From the NCBI GenBank assembly GCA_024234055.1, contig JACKOW010000002.1:372001-436000 (forward strand): DNA of 64,000 nt, read 5' to 3'. Positions 1 through 8,203 of the stretch are shown piece after piece (within the stretch, counting starts at the first letter, position 1; each line of letters begins with the position of its first letter). The position numbers were made by a program, and so were the translations under genes. The DNA comes from Rhodanobacteraceae bacterium (lineage in GTDB: Bacteria > Pseudomonadota > Gammaproteobacteria > Xanthomonadales > SZUA-5). The notes under the pieces are model-generated. The model searched no databases. It saw only the letters and a program-made list of their open reading frames with translations, and was not told the origin of the DNA.

Positions 1-810
1 GTTGCCGTGGGCGGCCACCGCCAGACCAATGCGGCCCAGAGCGCCTTCGGGCCAGCCTTCGCCCTGCAGTCGCGCCCAGCTCAGGCCACCGTCCTCGGAT
101 CGGTAGATGCCACTACTCTTGCCGACCATGGGCGTGAAGTAACTCATCCACGGATAGTTGCGCCATTCCCACGCAGCCGCGTAGATGCGCTGCGGATGAA
201 CCGGATCACGCGCCAGATCAACCACGCCGGTGGCATCGTCGATGGCAAGCGTGCGTGTCCATGAGCGGCCACCGTCGCTGCTGCGATAGACGCCGCGATC
301 GGGGCTCTGTGCATACAGCGGGCCCAGCGCCGCCACCAGCACGGTATTGGCATCGGCCGGATCCACGGAAATCGCCCCGACATGACGCGTCAGCGACAGA
401 CCAAGATGGCTCCAGGTCTGTCCGCCATCGCGACTGCCGTAGACGCCATCGCCGGCCGCGGTGTCGTAGCGCGCCTGCGGCTGACCGGTGCCGACATAGA
501 TCACCTGCGGATCGCTCGGCGCGATGGCCAGACCACCCACCGATGCGGCCTGCTGATCGAAGATCGGGTGCCAGTTCTTGCCGCTGTCGGTGGTCTTCCA
601 GACCCCGCCACCCGCCGCACCGAAGTAATAGGTATCGGGCGCCTCGGGCACGCCGACCGCAACGGTGCTCCAGCCGCCGCGAAAAGGTCCAACCAGACGC
701 CAGTCCAGATCATTCAGCGCCGTGTCGGGAACCGGATTGGCCGCCAGTGCCGAGCTGTAGACCGCCAGAGCCGCGATGCAGGATGCGCGCATGTTTCCGC
801 CCGATGCCAT
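1..810 (-). CDS. Secreted Asp-box (BNR/sortilin-like) repeat protein, 3' part beyond the window
   Basis: The reading frame is open from 810 to the left edge, so only the first 270 residues are seen. A signal peptide follows Met7 (start at 792, with GGCGGA a few bases upstream), so 792 is a good alternative start. Four Asp-box motifs of the form S-x-D-G-G-x-S/T-W lie at residues 73-80 (TTDSGKNW, slightly degenerate), 126-133, 177-184 and 238-245. This is the pattern of WD40/YVTN/BNR-like beta-propeller proteins related to sortilin/VPS10 and xyloglucanase-type glycosidases. In many Gammaproteobacteria such proteins are annotated as glycosyl hydrolases without demonstrated activity, and no catalytic residues can be judged here. 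It is expected to be exported to the periplasm or outside. Confidence 0.85.
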   Translation of the reverse strand, partial: MASGGNMRASCIAALAVYSSALAANPVPDTALNDLDWRLVGPFRGGWSTVAVGVPEAPDTYYFGAAGGGVWKTTDSGKNWHPIFDQQAASVGGLAIAPSDPQVIYVGTGQPQARYDTAAGDGVYGSRDGGQTWSHLGLSLTRHVGAISVDPADANTVLVAALGPLYAQSPDRGVYRSSDGGRSWTRTLAIDDATGVVDLARDPVHPQRIYAAAWEWRNYPWMSYFTPMVGKSSGIYRSEDGGLSWARLQGEGWPEGALGRIGLAVAAHGN

Positions 811-869
811 GAGAGGGGACTAGGCTACCGCGTTGACGAGGCGCCGGCGCGTCGCGCACCGCGGCTCTG

Positions 870-1247
870 GTAGAGCGGAGCTTGCTCCGCTGCTTTGGCT
901 GGTCTTGTGCTTTACCATCCCGGCCGAAGTGCCGCACTCCCTGCCGAGCAAGCTCGGCACTACAACAGCTTCGCGCACTGCCGCTCTGATAGAGCGGAGC
1001 TTGCTCCGCTGCTTTTGCTGGTCTTGTGTTTTACCATCCCGGCCGAAGACCCGCATTCCCTGCCGAGCAAGCTCGGCACTACAACAGCCTCGCACACCGC
1101 GGCTCTCGTAGAGCGGAGCTTGCTCCGCTGCTTTGGCTGGTCTTGTGCTTTCCATCCCGGCCGAAGAGCCGCATTCCCTGCCGAGCAAGCTCGGCACTAC
1201 AACAGCTTCGCGCACCGCGGCTTTGGTAGAGCGGAGCTCGCTCCGCT
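870..1247. repeat. Tandem array of REPIN-like units (arms A and B, period about 119 bp)
   Basis: Three near-identical units plus a terminal half unit fill the space between two minus-strand genes. Arm A is GTAG or ATAG followed by the hairpin AGCGGAGC-TT-GCTCCGCT, at 870, 989, 1108 and 1226 (the last has a TC loop). Arm B, inverted, is the hairpin TGCCGAGC-AA-GCTCGGCA ending in CTAC, at 940-963, 1059-1082 and 1177-1200. Each unit from GTAG to CTAC is 93-94 bp, and units are joined by about 25 bp. The same arms recur at 25.6, 29.96 and 47.3 kb. No gene is seen in 811-1254. Confidence 0.9.
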
Positions 1248-1254
1248 GCTTCCG

Positions 1255-2532
1255 CTACGCCGGCTGATCCTCACCCACGGCATGCAACAACTCGGCATTG
1301 ACCTCGGCCTCGCTGCGCAGCTGACCATCCCAATGCGACACCACCGCGGTGGCCACGCTGTTGCCGATGACATTGGTGGCCGAGCGCGCCATGTCGAGGA
1401 AGTGGTCCACGGCCAGCAGCAGCAGCAATCCGGCCTCGGGGATGTTGAACTGCGACAGCGTGGCGGCGATGACCACCAGCGAGGCCCGCGGCACGCCAGC
1501 CATGCCCTTGGACGTCACCATGAGGATCAGCAGCATCGTCAGCTGCTGCCCGGCGCTGAGATCGATCCCGTAGGCCTGGGCGATGAACATCACCGCGAAG
1601 GTGCAGTACATCATCGAGCCGTCGAGATTGAAGGAATAGCCCAGCGGCAACACGAAGGAAGCCACGCGATTGCTGCAACCGAATTTCTCCAGCATCGCCA
1701 GCGTCTTCGGATAGGCCGCTTCGCTGGAGGCGGTGGCGAAGGCCAGCAGCGTGGGCTCGCGCACGGCCTTGAACAGGGCCACCGCGCGCCTGCCGATCAC
1801 TGCCCAGGCGGCCATGAACAACAGGCACCAGAGCAATACGATGCCGAGGTAGAACTCGGCCATGAAGCGGCCATAGACCAGAAACACCTCGGCGCCGCTC
1901 TTGGCAATGGCCGCCGCGACCGCGGCGAATACGGCAAAAGGCGCGAACCACATCACCAGCAGGGTCATCCGCAACATCACATAGGACAAACCCTCCAGCG
2001 CATCCACCAGCACCTTGGCTTTCTCGCCCACACCGGCACAGCCCACGCCGAAGAACACGGCGAAGACCACGATCTGCAGGATCTCGTTCCTGGCCATGCC
2101 GTCAACGATGCTGCTCGGCACCAGATGGGTGATGAAATCCTGCAGGCTCATGCCCGTGGCAACGATGTCGGTCTGAGCCTCGGCGCCGGGCAGTTCGATG
2201 CCGATGTGTGCACCGGGCTGAAACAGATTCACCAGCACCAGGCCCAGCAGCAGGGACATCAGCGAGGCACCGACGAACCAGACCAGCGCCTTGATGCCGA
2301 CACGGCCAACGGTGCCGACGTCGCCCATCTTGGCGATACCCACGACCAGCGTCGCGAACACCAGCGGCGCGATGATCATCTTGATCAGGCGCAGGAAGAT
2401 CGTCGTGACCATGCTGAACCAGGGCACGGTGGCTCCCGGATCGGCGACGCTGCCGTTGATCACCAGACCGGTCAGCGCGCCCAGCAACAGCGCGATGAGG
2501 ATGTACACCGTCAGTTTGTTGCCAGAGGCCAT
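1255..2532 (-). CDS. Dicarboxylate/amino acid:cation symporter (DAACS/SDF family)
   Basis: Predicted inner-membrane carrier of 425 residues, close to the usual length, related to GltP, DctA and the archaeal GltPh. It would take up glutamate, aspartate or C4-dicarboxylates with protons or sodium. Hydrophobic segments run throughout. The C-terminal half holds the re-entrant-loop serine-rich motif (SSEAAYP, in place of the SSSxxTLP type) and the substrate-binding helix signature GYSFNLDGSMMY, both typical of the family. I chose the ATG at 2532 because GAGGA lies about 8 bases upstream and the hydrophobic domain starts at once; an in-frame ATG at 2568 would add 12 poorly conserved residues. The substrate cannot be told from sequence. 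It stands alone, divergent from the SOUL gene. Confidence 0.9.
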   Translation of the reverse strand: MASGNKLTVYILIALLLGALTGLVINGSVADPGATVPWFSMVTTIFLRLIKMIIAPLVFATLVVGIAKMGDVGTVGRVGIKALVWFVGASLMSLLLGLVLVNLFQPGAHIGIELPGAEAQTDIVATGMSLQDFITHLVPSSIVDGMARNEILQIVVFAVFFGVGCAGVGEKAKVLVDALEGLSYVMLRMTLLVMWFAPFAVFAAVAAAIAKSGAEVFLVYGRFMAEFYLGIVLLWCLLFMAAWAVIGRRAVALFKAVREPTLLAFATASSEAAYPKTLAMLEKFGCSNRVASFVLPLGYSFNLDGSMMYCTFAVMFIAQAYGIDLSAGQQLTMLLILMVTSKGMAGVPRASLVVIAATLSQFNIPEAGLLLLLAVDHFLDMARSATNVIGNSVATAVVSHWDGQLRSEAEVNAELLHAVGEDQPA

Positions 2533-2800
2533 CTCGGCTGTCCTCGAACGCGTCTTCGGCGCGCCCACGACGGGCCCGCAGGCGCGCCGATGCTACGCCG
2601 GATTTCACGCAATTTTCATCACTCCGCCAAGGATTTTTTCGTCGGCCGGCGGAGCACCGATGGCGGGCACTGACCGCGTCTGCACAGCGCAGCATCGATA
2701 CTCTTCCCTGATGAACCGCATGTCCGCGGAAAGAGGCCGGCCGGCCCCGGCCTGCAAAGAGGACGGCGATGAATCCATGCCCGACCTTCTGGAGTGAACG

Positions 2801-3439
2801 ATGAGTGCCCGCCAGGGATCAGTGATGTTGCTGCTCACCCTGGCGGCGCTGCCGGCGGAGAAACTCATGGCCACCGAACAAGTCCCCTACCAGGTCGAAC
2901 AGGTACTTGGCGACCAAGCCGAAGTCCGCCGCTACGACCGCGTCATCGTCGCCGAGACGATCGTCGATGGCGGCGATTTCCGGGATGCGGGCAATGCCGG
3001 ATTCAAACGTCTGGCCAACTACATCTTCGGCGGCAATCAGGACCGGCAGAAGATCGCCATGACCGCGCCGGTGGCGATGGCGCCCGACTCCCGCCCCTAT
3101 CCGGAGGCGGCCGATGCCATCAGCAGTCAACCGGAGGGCGAGGGACGCTGGCGGATGAGTTTCTACATGCCGGCCGATTCCAGCATCGCCTCCCTGCCGC
3201 GGCCCGACGATCCACGAGTGCAACTGCGCAGCATCGCGCCGCGACGGGTGGCCGCGATCCGCTTCTCTGGTCGCGGCACCGAAGCCCAGTTCGCGAAGGC
3301 CGAGTCCAAGCTCAGGCGGCAGCTGGAAACTGCCGGAATCGCCACTGCAGGCGATCCCTGGACCGCGCGCTACAACGCGCCCTGGGTATTGCCGCCGTTT
3401 CGCCGCAATGAGGTGTTGATCGAACTGGCGCCGGAGTAG
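2801..3439 (+). CDS. SOUL family heme-binding protein, exported
   Basis: A 212-residue protein with a hydrophobic leader of about 20 residues followed by the SOUL/HBP fold. Recognised by the opening YQVEQVLGDQAEVRRYD, the central FKRLANYIFGGNQ segment, and KIAMTAPVAM, all hallmarks of bacterial SOUL proteins. The family binds heme or related tetrapyrroles weakly, and the bacterial role is unknown. The start is supported by GGAG 7-8 bases upstream. It faces the symporter across about 270 bases, leaving room for two divergent promoters, and is followed after 135 bases by an ABC exporter. Confidence 0.88.
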   Translation: MSARQGSVMLLLTLAALPAEKLMATEQVPYQVEQVLGDQAEVRRYDRVIVAETIVDGGDFRDAGNAGFKRLANYIFGGNQDRQKIAMTAPVAMAPDSRPYPEAADAISSQPEGEGRWRMSFYMPADSSIASLPRPDDPRVQLRSIAPRRVAAIRFSGRGTEAQFAKAESKLRRQLETAGIATAGDPWTARYNAPWVLPPFRRNEVLIELAPE

Positions 3440-3574
3440 CCCTGGCCGCGGGATGTCCACTGGCTTCGCGGTGGCTGTAGCGCCAGCATTTCGCCCGTCA
3501 ATCCGCAGTTCAACATCTTGCCGCTGACGGCGCATGCAGGCAGTGTCCGCGGCAATTCCTGACGATTCCGGCCG

Positions 3575-5341
3575 ATGAACTCCAGCGCTGCGCAGCACCC
3601 GCTCAAACGCCTCTATGTCTACGCCGCGCCGCACCGGGCGCGGGCTTTCCGGGCCAGCCTGTATTCGACGCTCAACAAGGTCTTCGACGTGCTGCCGGAG
3701 ATCCTGATCGGCGTCGCCGTCGACGTGGTCGTCAACCAGAAGGAGTCCTTCCTGGCGCGCCTGGGCATTGTCGAACCGATGACCCAGCTGCTGTGGCTGA
3801 CGGCGCTGACCATCGTGATCTGGGCGCTGGAATCGCTGTTCGAGTATCTGTACGCGGTGAACTGGCGCGGGCTGGCGCAGGATCTGCAGCATGGCTTGCG
3901 GCAGGCGGCCTACGAGCATCTGCAAGAGCTGCCACCCGACACCATCGCCCGCGCCCGCAGCGGGCGGCTGATGGCGCTGATGAACGAGGACATCAATCAG
4001 GTCGAGCGCTTCGTCAACACCGGCGCCAACGACTTGATCCAAGTGTTCGTGTCGTCCCTGCTGGTCGGCGCGGTGTTCTTCGTGATGACACCCACGCTGG
4101 CGGTACTGGCGATCCTGCCGATACCGCTGATCGTGATCGGCGCCTTCTGGTTTCAGGCCCGACTGGGTCCACGCTATGCCGCCGCCCGCGAGGCGGCGGC
4201 GACGCTGTCGGCGCGTCTGGACAACAATCTGCGCGGCATGGCCACCATCCAGGCCTATACCGCCGAGGATTTCGAGGCCGGCCATCTGCGCGCAGCCTCC
4301 GACGGCTATCGCGCCAGCAATGCCGAGGCCATCCGCTTCTCCGCTGCGATCACGCCGGTCATCCGCCTGGCCATCTTGATCGGTTTCGTGGCCACGCTGC
4401 TCTACGGCGGCTGGTTGACGTTGCAGGGCCAACTCGGTGTAGGCAGCTACTCGGCGCTGGTCTATCTGACCCAGCGGCTGCTGTGGCCGATGACCCGACT
4501 GGCCGACATGACCGATCTCTACAACCGTGCCATGGCCTCGGTCAATCGCGTGCTGGACCTGCTGGCGACACCGGCGCCTGTGCGCGCGACCGGTCAGCTA
4601 CCAACCCCTGCACGCGGCGAGCTGCAGTTCGAGGCCGTCGAATTCGCTTACGGCGAGCGCCCGGCGCTGGCGGGTGTCAGCTTTGCCGTGCCTGCCGGCG
4701 CCACCGTGGCTCTGGTTGGCAGCACCGGCAGCGGCAAGAGCACACTGCTGAAGCTGCTGCTGCGCTTTCTCGACCCGCAGTCCGGACACATCCGGCTGGA
4801 TGGCGCGGACATCCGGGGCATCGATCCGGGTCAGTTGCGCCAGCGCATCGCTTTCGTGGCCCAGGAGCCCTTTCTCACCGACGGCAGCGTGGCCGACAAC
4901 ATCGCTTACGGCGATGGCGCGCCCGACCCTGCCCGGATCAAAGCCGCTGCCCGCGCCGCCGAGGCCCACGACTTCATCGTCGCCCTGCCCGGCGGCTATC
5001 AGCATGCGGTCGGCGAAGCTGGCTCGGAACTGTCGGGCGGGCAACGCCAGCGCATCGCCCTGGCCCGCGCCCTCTATCGCGATCCGCTGATCCTGGTGCT
5101 GGACGAAGCCACCAGCGCCATCGACAACGAAACCGAAGCCGCCATTGCCCACTCGCTGCGCAGCGCCGCCCAGGGCCGCAGCGTGCTGGTGGTGGCCCAT
5201 CGGCTGTCGACCGTGCGCCACGCCGATTGCATCCACGTACTCGATCACGGCCGCATCATCGAATCGGGCAGCCATGAGGAGTTGCTGGCACGCGACGGTC
5301 AATATGCCAGGCTGTGGCGTTTGCAGACGGGCGAGATCTGA
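3575..5341 (+). CDS. ABC exporter, fused permease and ATPase (ABCB/MsbA-like)
   Basis: A 588-residue half-transporter that would form a homodimer or pair with another subunit in the inner membrane. Residues 20-320 form the six-helix exporter domain. The nucleotide-binding domain has Walker A GSTGSGKST at 382-390, Q-loop near Q430, signature LSGGQ at 486-490, Walker B ILVLDE at 506-511, D-loop SAID, and switch His542. It resembles the ATM1/HMT1 and MdlB-like class of lipid, peptide or metal-conjugate exporters; the cargo is unknown. The gene begins after 135 non-coding bases downstream of the SOUL gene, and a shared transcript is possible. The 3' side opens onto a kilobase of repeats. Confidence 0.9.
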   Translation: MNSSAAQHPLKRLYVYAAPHRARAFRASLYSTLNKVFDVLPEILIGVAVDVVVNQKESFLARLGIVEPMTQLLWLTALTIVIWALESLFEYLYAVNWRGLAQDLQHGLRQAAYEHLQELPPDTIARARSGRLMALMNEDINQVERFVNTGANDLIQVFVSSLLVGAVFFVMTPTLAVLAILPIPLIVIGAFWFQARLGPRYAAAREAAATLSARLDNNLRGMATIQAYTAEDFEAGHLRAASDGYRASNAEAIRFSAAITPVIRLAILIGFVATLLYGGWLTLQGQLGVGSYSALVYLTQRLLWPMTRLADMTDLYNRAMASVNRVLDLLATPAPVRATGQLPTPARGELQFEAVEFAYGERPALAGVSFAVPAGATVALVGSTGSGKSTLLKLLLRFLDPQSGHIRLDGADIRGIDPGQLRQRIAFVAQEPFLTDGSVADNIAYGDGAPDPARIKAAARAAEAHDFIVALPGGYQHAVGEAGSELSGGQRQRIALARALYRDPLILVLDEATSAIDNETEAAIAHSLRSAAQGRSVLVVAHRLSTVRHADCIHVLDHGRIIESGSHEELLARDGQYARLWRLQTGEI

Positions 5342-5781
5342 GAGCGCAGCGTGGCCGACCGCGAACACTCAGAATCAGAGCGGGCCGACAACAAGAACAG
5401 GACGCAGAGAACGCGAAGGAAAAGCAGAAAACAGGCGAAGAAGAGCAGAGCATTCCTGGATTTTTCTCTGCGTTCTCTGCGGTCCTCGACGCTCTCAGCG
5501 TTGAAGCCCCCCTTCCACCATTGGACGAGAACGAACGTGTGTCGCGACCCGACAGGCACAGGTTGCCGTGAAAGTCGTTCAGGCGAGTGCGCCGTTCTGC
5601 CTTGCGAGGCAATCAGGCGCGGCCGCCCAGGCGCGCATCCCTCCTCAGAGCCGCTCCGATTGCGCAACGTCGTTCATGGCCGGCGCGCAGTGTGGAGCTG
5701 ATAAAGGTGCCTCTCCATGAACCCATATCGTAAGCTATTGATTTGTCGTCCCCATAAGCGCAGCGACGGCTTCGTCCACTG

Positions 5782-5855
5782 GTAGGAGCGCCCTTGTGGC
5801 GCGACCACCGCTGCGGATCTGCGGCTTGGCGGTCGCGACGCGAGGTCGCTCCTAC
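5782..5855. repeat. GTAGGAGCG-type REP doublet (family C)
   Basis: A left arm starting GTAGGAGCG and a right arm ending CGCTCCTAC face each other 74 bp apart, with further self-complementarity (GGTCGCGACGCGAGG). The same arm is seen alone at 6179-6203, degenerate at 50526-50550 and in the 32.46-32.58 kb gap, and as a second doublet at 55175-55249. Confidence 0.85.
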
Positions 5856-5967
5856 AGGCAGCTTGTGGTTCATGGCCCCTGGGCAGTTTCAGGCCGAAAC
5901 AGGTGCCTCTCCATGAACCCATATCGCAAGTCATTGAATTGACTAAGTTGACGCAAAACCGCCTGTC

Positions 5968-6048
5968 GTAGCCCGAAGTGCGTGCAGCGCTCTGCGGGCG
6001 GTGACGCGAAAGCGCCCCGCTGAGCCGCTGCGCGGCACAACGGGCTAC
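5968..6048. repeat. 81-bp GTAGCCCGA REP doublet (family D, copy 1)
   Basis: Begins GTAGCCCGAAGTGCG and ends GCACAACGGGCTAC. Two further full copies of exactly the same length lie at 50429-50509 and 60066-60146, and a half copy at 60010-60055. The ends GTAG and CTAC are outward, as in REPIN doublets. Confidence 0.88.
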
Positions 6049-6363
6049 GCACGACCGTGTTCCGGGGAGATCGAAGATGTTCACGCTTTTCTTCGTGTTC
6101 TCTCTGCTCTTCCTTCGCGTTCTCTGCGTCCGGATTTTTTGCCGCGACCTGCCTCAGGACGGGGTCGTCGCGGTGCCGGTCGCGACGCGAGGTCGCTCCT
6201 ACGGGCGAACTTGCAGTTCATGGCCTGTGCGCAGCGTCGGGCCCACACCCGACACAGGTGGCTCGCAACGACGCATCAACAGCTCACGATGTGGGTGGGT
6301 GCATGCAATCGGAGACCCGCCGATCCCTTGCTTGACAGACGCCAGGGGGCATCTGCTCGCGCA

Positions 6364-6384
6364 GGTGTGAGAAATGCGGGCTAG
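6364..6384. mobile_element. Solo IS1380-type terminal inverted repeat
   Basis: The 20 bases GTGTGAGAAATGCGGGCTAG at 6365-6384 are identical to the right inverted repeat of the IS1380 element at 35835-37547, and the match extends one more G at 6364. No transposase remnant or partner repeat is visible on the left. Its outer CTAG supplies the amber stop of the neighbouring ATPase gene. Confidence 0.85.
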
Positions 6385-7541
6385 CGCTCCGGCCAGCGCC
6401 AGGCCGGCACGTCCATCAGATCCTGGCCGGCGACGCGGGTCTCGCCGAGTTCCTTCTCCAGGGTGAGCGTGGTGCAGCCGGCACCGCGTTCCAGCGCGGC
6501 GATCAGCCGGGGGCTGTGCGAGATCACCCAGACCTGGGTGCGCGTGGCGGCATCGGCGATCAGGCGGCCCAGCGCCGGCAGCAGATCCGGATGCAGGCTG
6601 GTCTCGGGCTCGTTCAAGACCATCAGCGGCGGTGGCCGCGGCGTCAACAGCGCGGCGATCCACAACAGATAGCGCAAGGTCCCGTCGGAGAGTTCGTCGG
6701 CGCCAAGCGGCCGCAGCAGGCCCGACTGCCGCAAGCGGATCTCGAAGCGCCCCTGCTGCGAATGCACCTGAAGTTCAGCTCCGGGAAAGGCGTCCTCGAC
6801 GGCAGCCTCCAGTGCCGAGGCATCGCCAATCTCGCGAATGGTCTGCAGGGCAGCTGCCAGATCGCGCCCATCGTGCGCCAGCGCCGGCGTGCGCGTACCG
6901 AGTTGGCTTTGCCGCGCCGGCGCATCCGGATCGGTGCGGAAGTGATCGTAGAAGCGCCAGTTGCGCAAGCGTTCGCGCAGGGCCAGGAGCTCCGGCGCAG
7001 CCTGGGGATCAAAGGCGCGCGACAGCATGCTTTCGCCCGTTGGCACATGCGCCTCAAGCACCCGCCAGTCGCGGCCGGCGCGGGCCCGAACCATCCGGGC
7101 GCGACGCTCGACCAGCACGCTGGCGCTGCGCAGCACCGGGCCCGCCCAGAGGCATTCCAGCTTGATCTCCGGATCCAGGTTGAAGGCACTGACACCGGCG
7201 GGAGGTATGCCGAAGTCGATGGCATAGCCAAAATCCTCCGAGGCGAAGCCCAGCAACAGACGCTGTCGCTGCTGCCGCGGACCGCCCTGCACCGGCACTT
7301 CGCCGGCGCGCATGCCGCGGCTGAAGCGCTCGGGACCGGCCCAGAAGGTCGAGGCCAGCCCTCCTTCGCGCGCCAGTGCACCCACGACATTGCCCTGCGC
7401 GGTCTCAGCCAGCAAGCGCAATGCCCGATAGAGATTGGACTTGCCACTGCCATTGGCCCCGGCGATCACCGTCAGTGCCTGCAGCGGCAGGGTCAGGTCA
7501 CGCAGCGAGCGATAGTTGGCGATGGCCAGCGTAGTCAACAT
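6381..7541 (-). CDS. AAA family ATPase (RecF/SMC/OLD-like P-loop protein)
   Basis: A 386-residue cytosolic ATPase. Opens with ANYRSLRDLTLPL typical of RecF/OLD-like ABC ATPases, then Walker A GANGSGKSN at residues 28-36. The C-terminal part carries the Walker B-like LMVLNEPETSLHPDLL and a switch histidine in ISHSPRL. Proteins of this build are widespread, often near phage-defence or repair genes, but there is no TOPRIM or nuclease partner here, so a function is not assigned. I start at ATG 7541 because the conserved fold begins there; 23 upstream residues in frame look non-coding. The stop codon lies inside the solo IS1380 inverted repeat, so the last residues could have been trimmed by insertion, although PAWRWPER looks like a natural family end. 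Confidence 0.85.
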   Translation of the reverse strand: MLTTLAIANYRSLRDLTLPLQALTVIAGANGSGKSNLYRALRLLAETAQGNVVGALAREGGLASTFWAGPERFSRGMRAGEVPVQGGPRQQRQRLLLGFASEDFGYAIDFGIPPAGVSAFNLDPEIKLECLWAGPVLRSASVLVERRARMVRARAGRDWRVLEAHVPTGESMLSRAFDPQAAPELLALRERLRNWRFYDHFRTDPDAPARQSQLGTRTPALAHDGRDLAAALQTIREIGDASALEAAVEDAFPGAELQVHSQQGRFEIRLRQSGLLRPLGADELSDGTLRYLLWIAALLTPRPPPLMVLNEPETSLHPDLLPALGRLIADAATRTQVWVISHSPRLIAALERGAGCTTLTLEKELGETRVAGQDLMDVPAWRWPER

Positions 7542-7666
7542 GGATCCGTACCCGTTCCTTCCTCGATGGGGCCAGGCGTTGCCAAGGAAGCACGGGCAGC
7601 GCATCGCCAAGTGGCGCGCGTTGGCGCCGCAGATTGCTATCCTGCGCCACCGTCGCGAAAAGCGGA

Positions 7667-8203
7667 ATGTTGTCGCCCGTGCTCAGTTCCCCGATCTGCC
7701 CATCCAGCCTGCTCGATCCGGTACCCGCGCTGGCCGCGCAGGAATCGCTGCGCGCGCATCTGAACGATGCCGTCAATCGCGCCCGCGCCCATTCGGTCAC
7801 GCTTGCCGTGCTCTGCGTGGATTTCAGCGAAGCGGAACGTCTGCGTACCACCCTCGGCGTAGCGGCCAGCGAACAGGCGCTGCAAGCCTTCGCGGAACGT
7901 GTTCGCCGTTGCGCCCGGCGCAGTGATCGCGTGGATCGCTTGAAGGACTCGACCTGGCTGATCATTGCCGAATACATGCAGAACCCCTTCGCTGCACACC
8001 GCCTGGCTGATCGCATGCTCGAAGCGCTGAAGGAACCCCTGCAGCTGGGCGGCAAGCCGGTGCAGGCCGGCGCCCGAATCGGCATGGCCACCGGCAGCGG
8101 CGACGAACTGGAATCCAACCGGCTGCTCAGGCGCGCGCATCACGCTCTGCAGCAGGCGCTCCGTCAGGGTCGCAGCCGCTGCAGCGATCGCGATTGGGCT
8201 TAG
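7667..8203 (+). CDS. Degenerate GGDEF-domain protein
   Basis: A 178-residue protein. After about 40 poorly conserved residues it follows the GGDEF fold: LAVLCVDFSEAERLRTTLG matches the nucleotide-binding opening, and RRSDRVDRLKDSTWLIIAE stands where active enzymes have R-L-G-G-D-E-F. The catalytic GGDEF is therefore lost (KDSTW), and the end QAGARIGMATGSG matches the family end. Expected to be a cytosolic pseudo-diguanylate cyclase, possibly a GTP or partner sensor. There is no sensor or EAL domain in the gene. A TTG start at 7634 is possible. It is divergent from the ATPase and its last 4 bases overlap the 3' end of the GNAT gene. Confidence 0.7.
   Translation: MLSPVLSSPICPSSLLDPVPALAAQESLRAHLNDAVNRARAHSVTLAVLCVDFSEAERLRTTLGVAASEQALQAFAERVRRCARRSDRVDRLKDSTWLIIAEYMQNPFAAHRLADRMLEALKEPLQLGGKPVQAGARIGMATGSGDELESNRLLRRAHHALQQALRQGRSRCSDRDWA

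Larger units (their letters stand above)
5342..6363. repeat. Gene-free kilobase built from several dispersed repeat families
   Basis: No plausible gene is seen. In order it holds: an inverted repeat of CGCAGAGAACGCGAAGG type with arms at 5399-5424 and 5461-5486; an element beginning GTTCATGGCC and containing CATGAACCCATATCG at 5672-5743; a GTAGGAGCG doublet at 5782-5855; a second CATGAACCCATATCG element at 5867-5940; an 81-bp GTAGCCCGA doublet at 5968-6048; a half copy of the CGCAGAGAACG repeat at 6081-6134; a lone GTAGGAGCG arm at 6179-6203; and another GTTCATGGCC element at 6216-6291. Related copies occur elsewhere in the window. Confidence 0.8.

Noticed and set aside
870..1247. CRISPR-like array
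   Set aside because: The units are tandem with near-identical intervening sequence and strong hairpins, so there are no unique spacers, and no cas gene is present.
895..2673. 592-codon plus-strand frame
   Set aside because: It is the shadow of the symporter gene on the other strand and of the REP array; its composition is His/Gln-rich with no recognisable domain.
2819..4432. 537-codon minus-strand frame over SOUL and ABC genes
   Set aside because: Antisense shadow of two recognised genes.
6385..7541. Phage-defence role for the lone AAA ATPase
   Set aside because: No nuclease or other effector adjoins and neighbours are housekeeping-like, so a defence claim is not supported.
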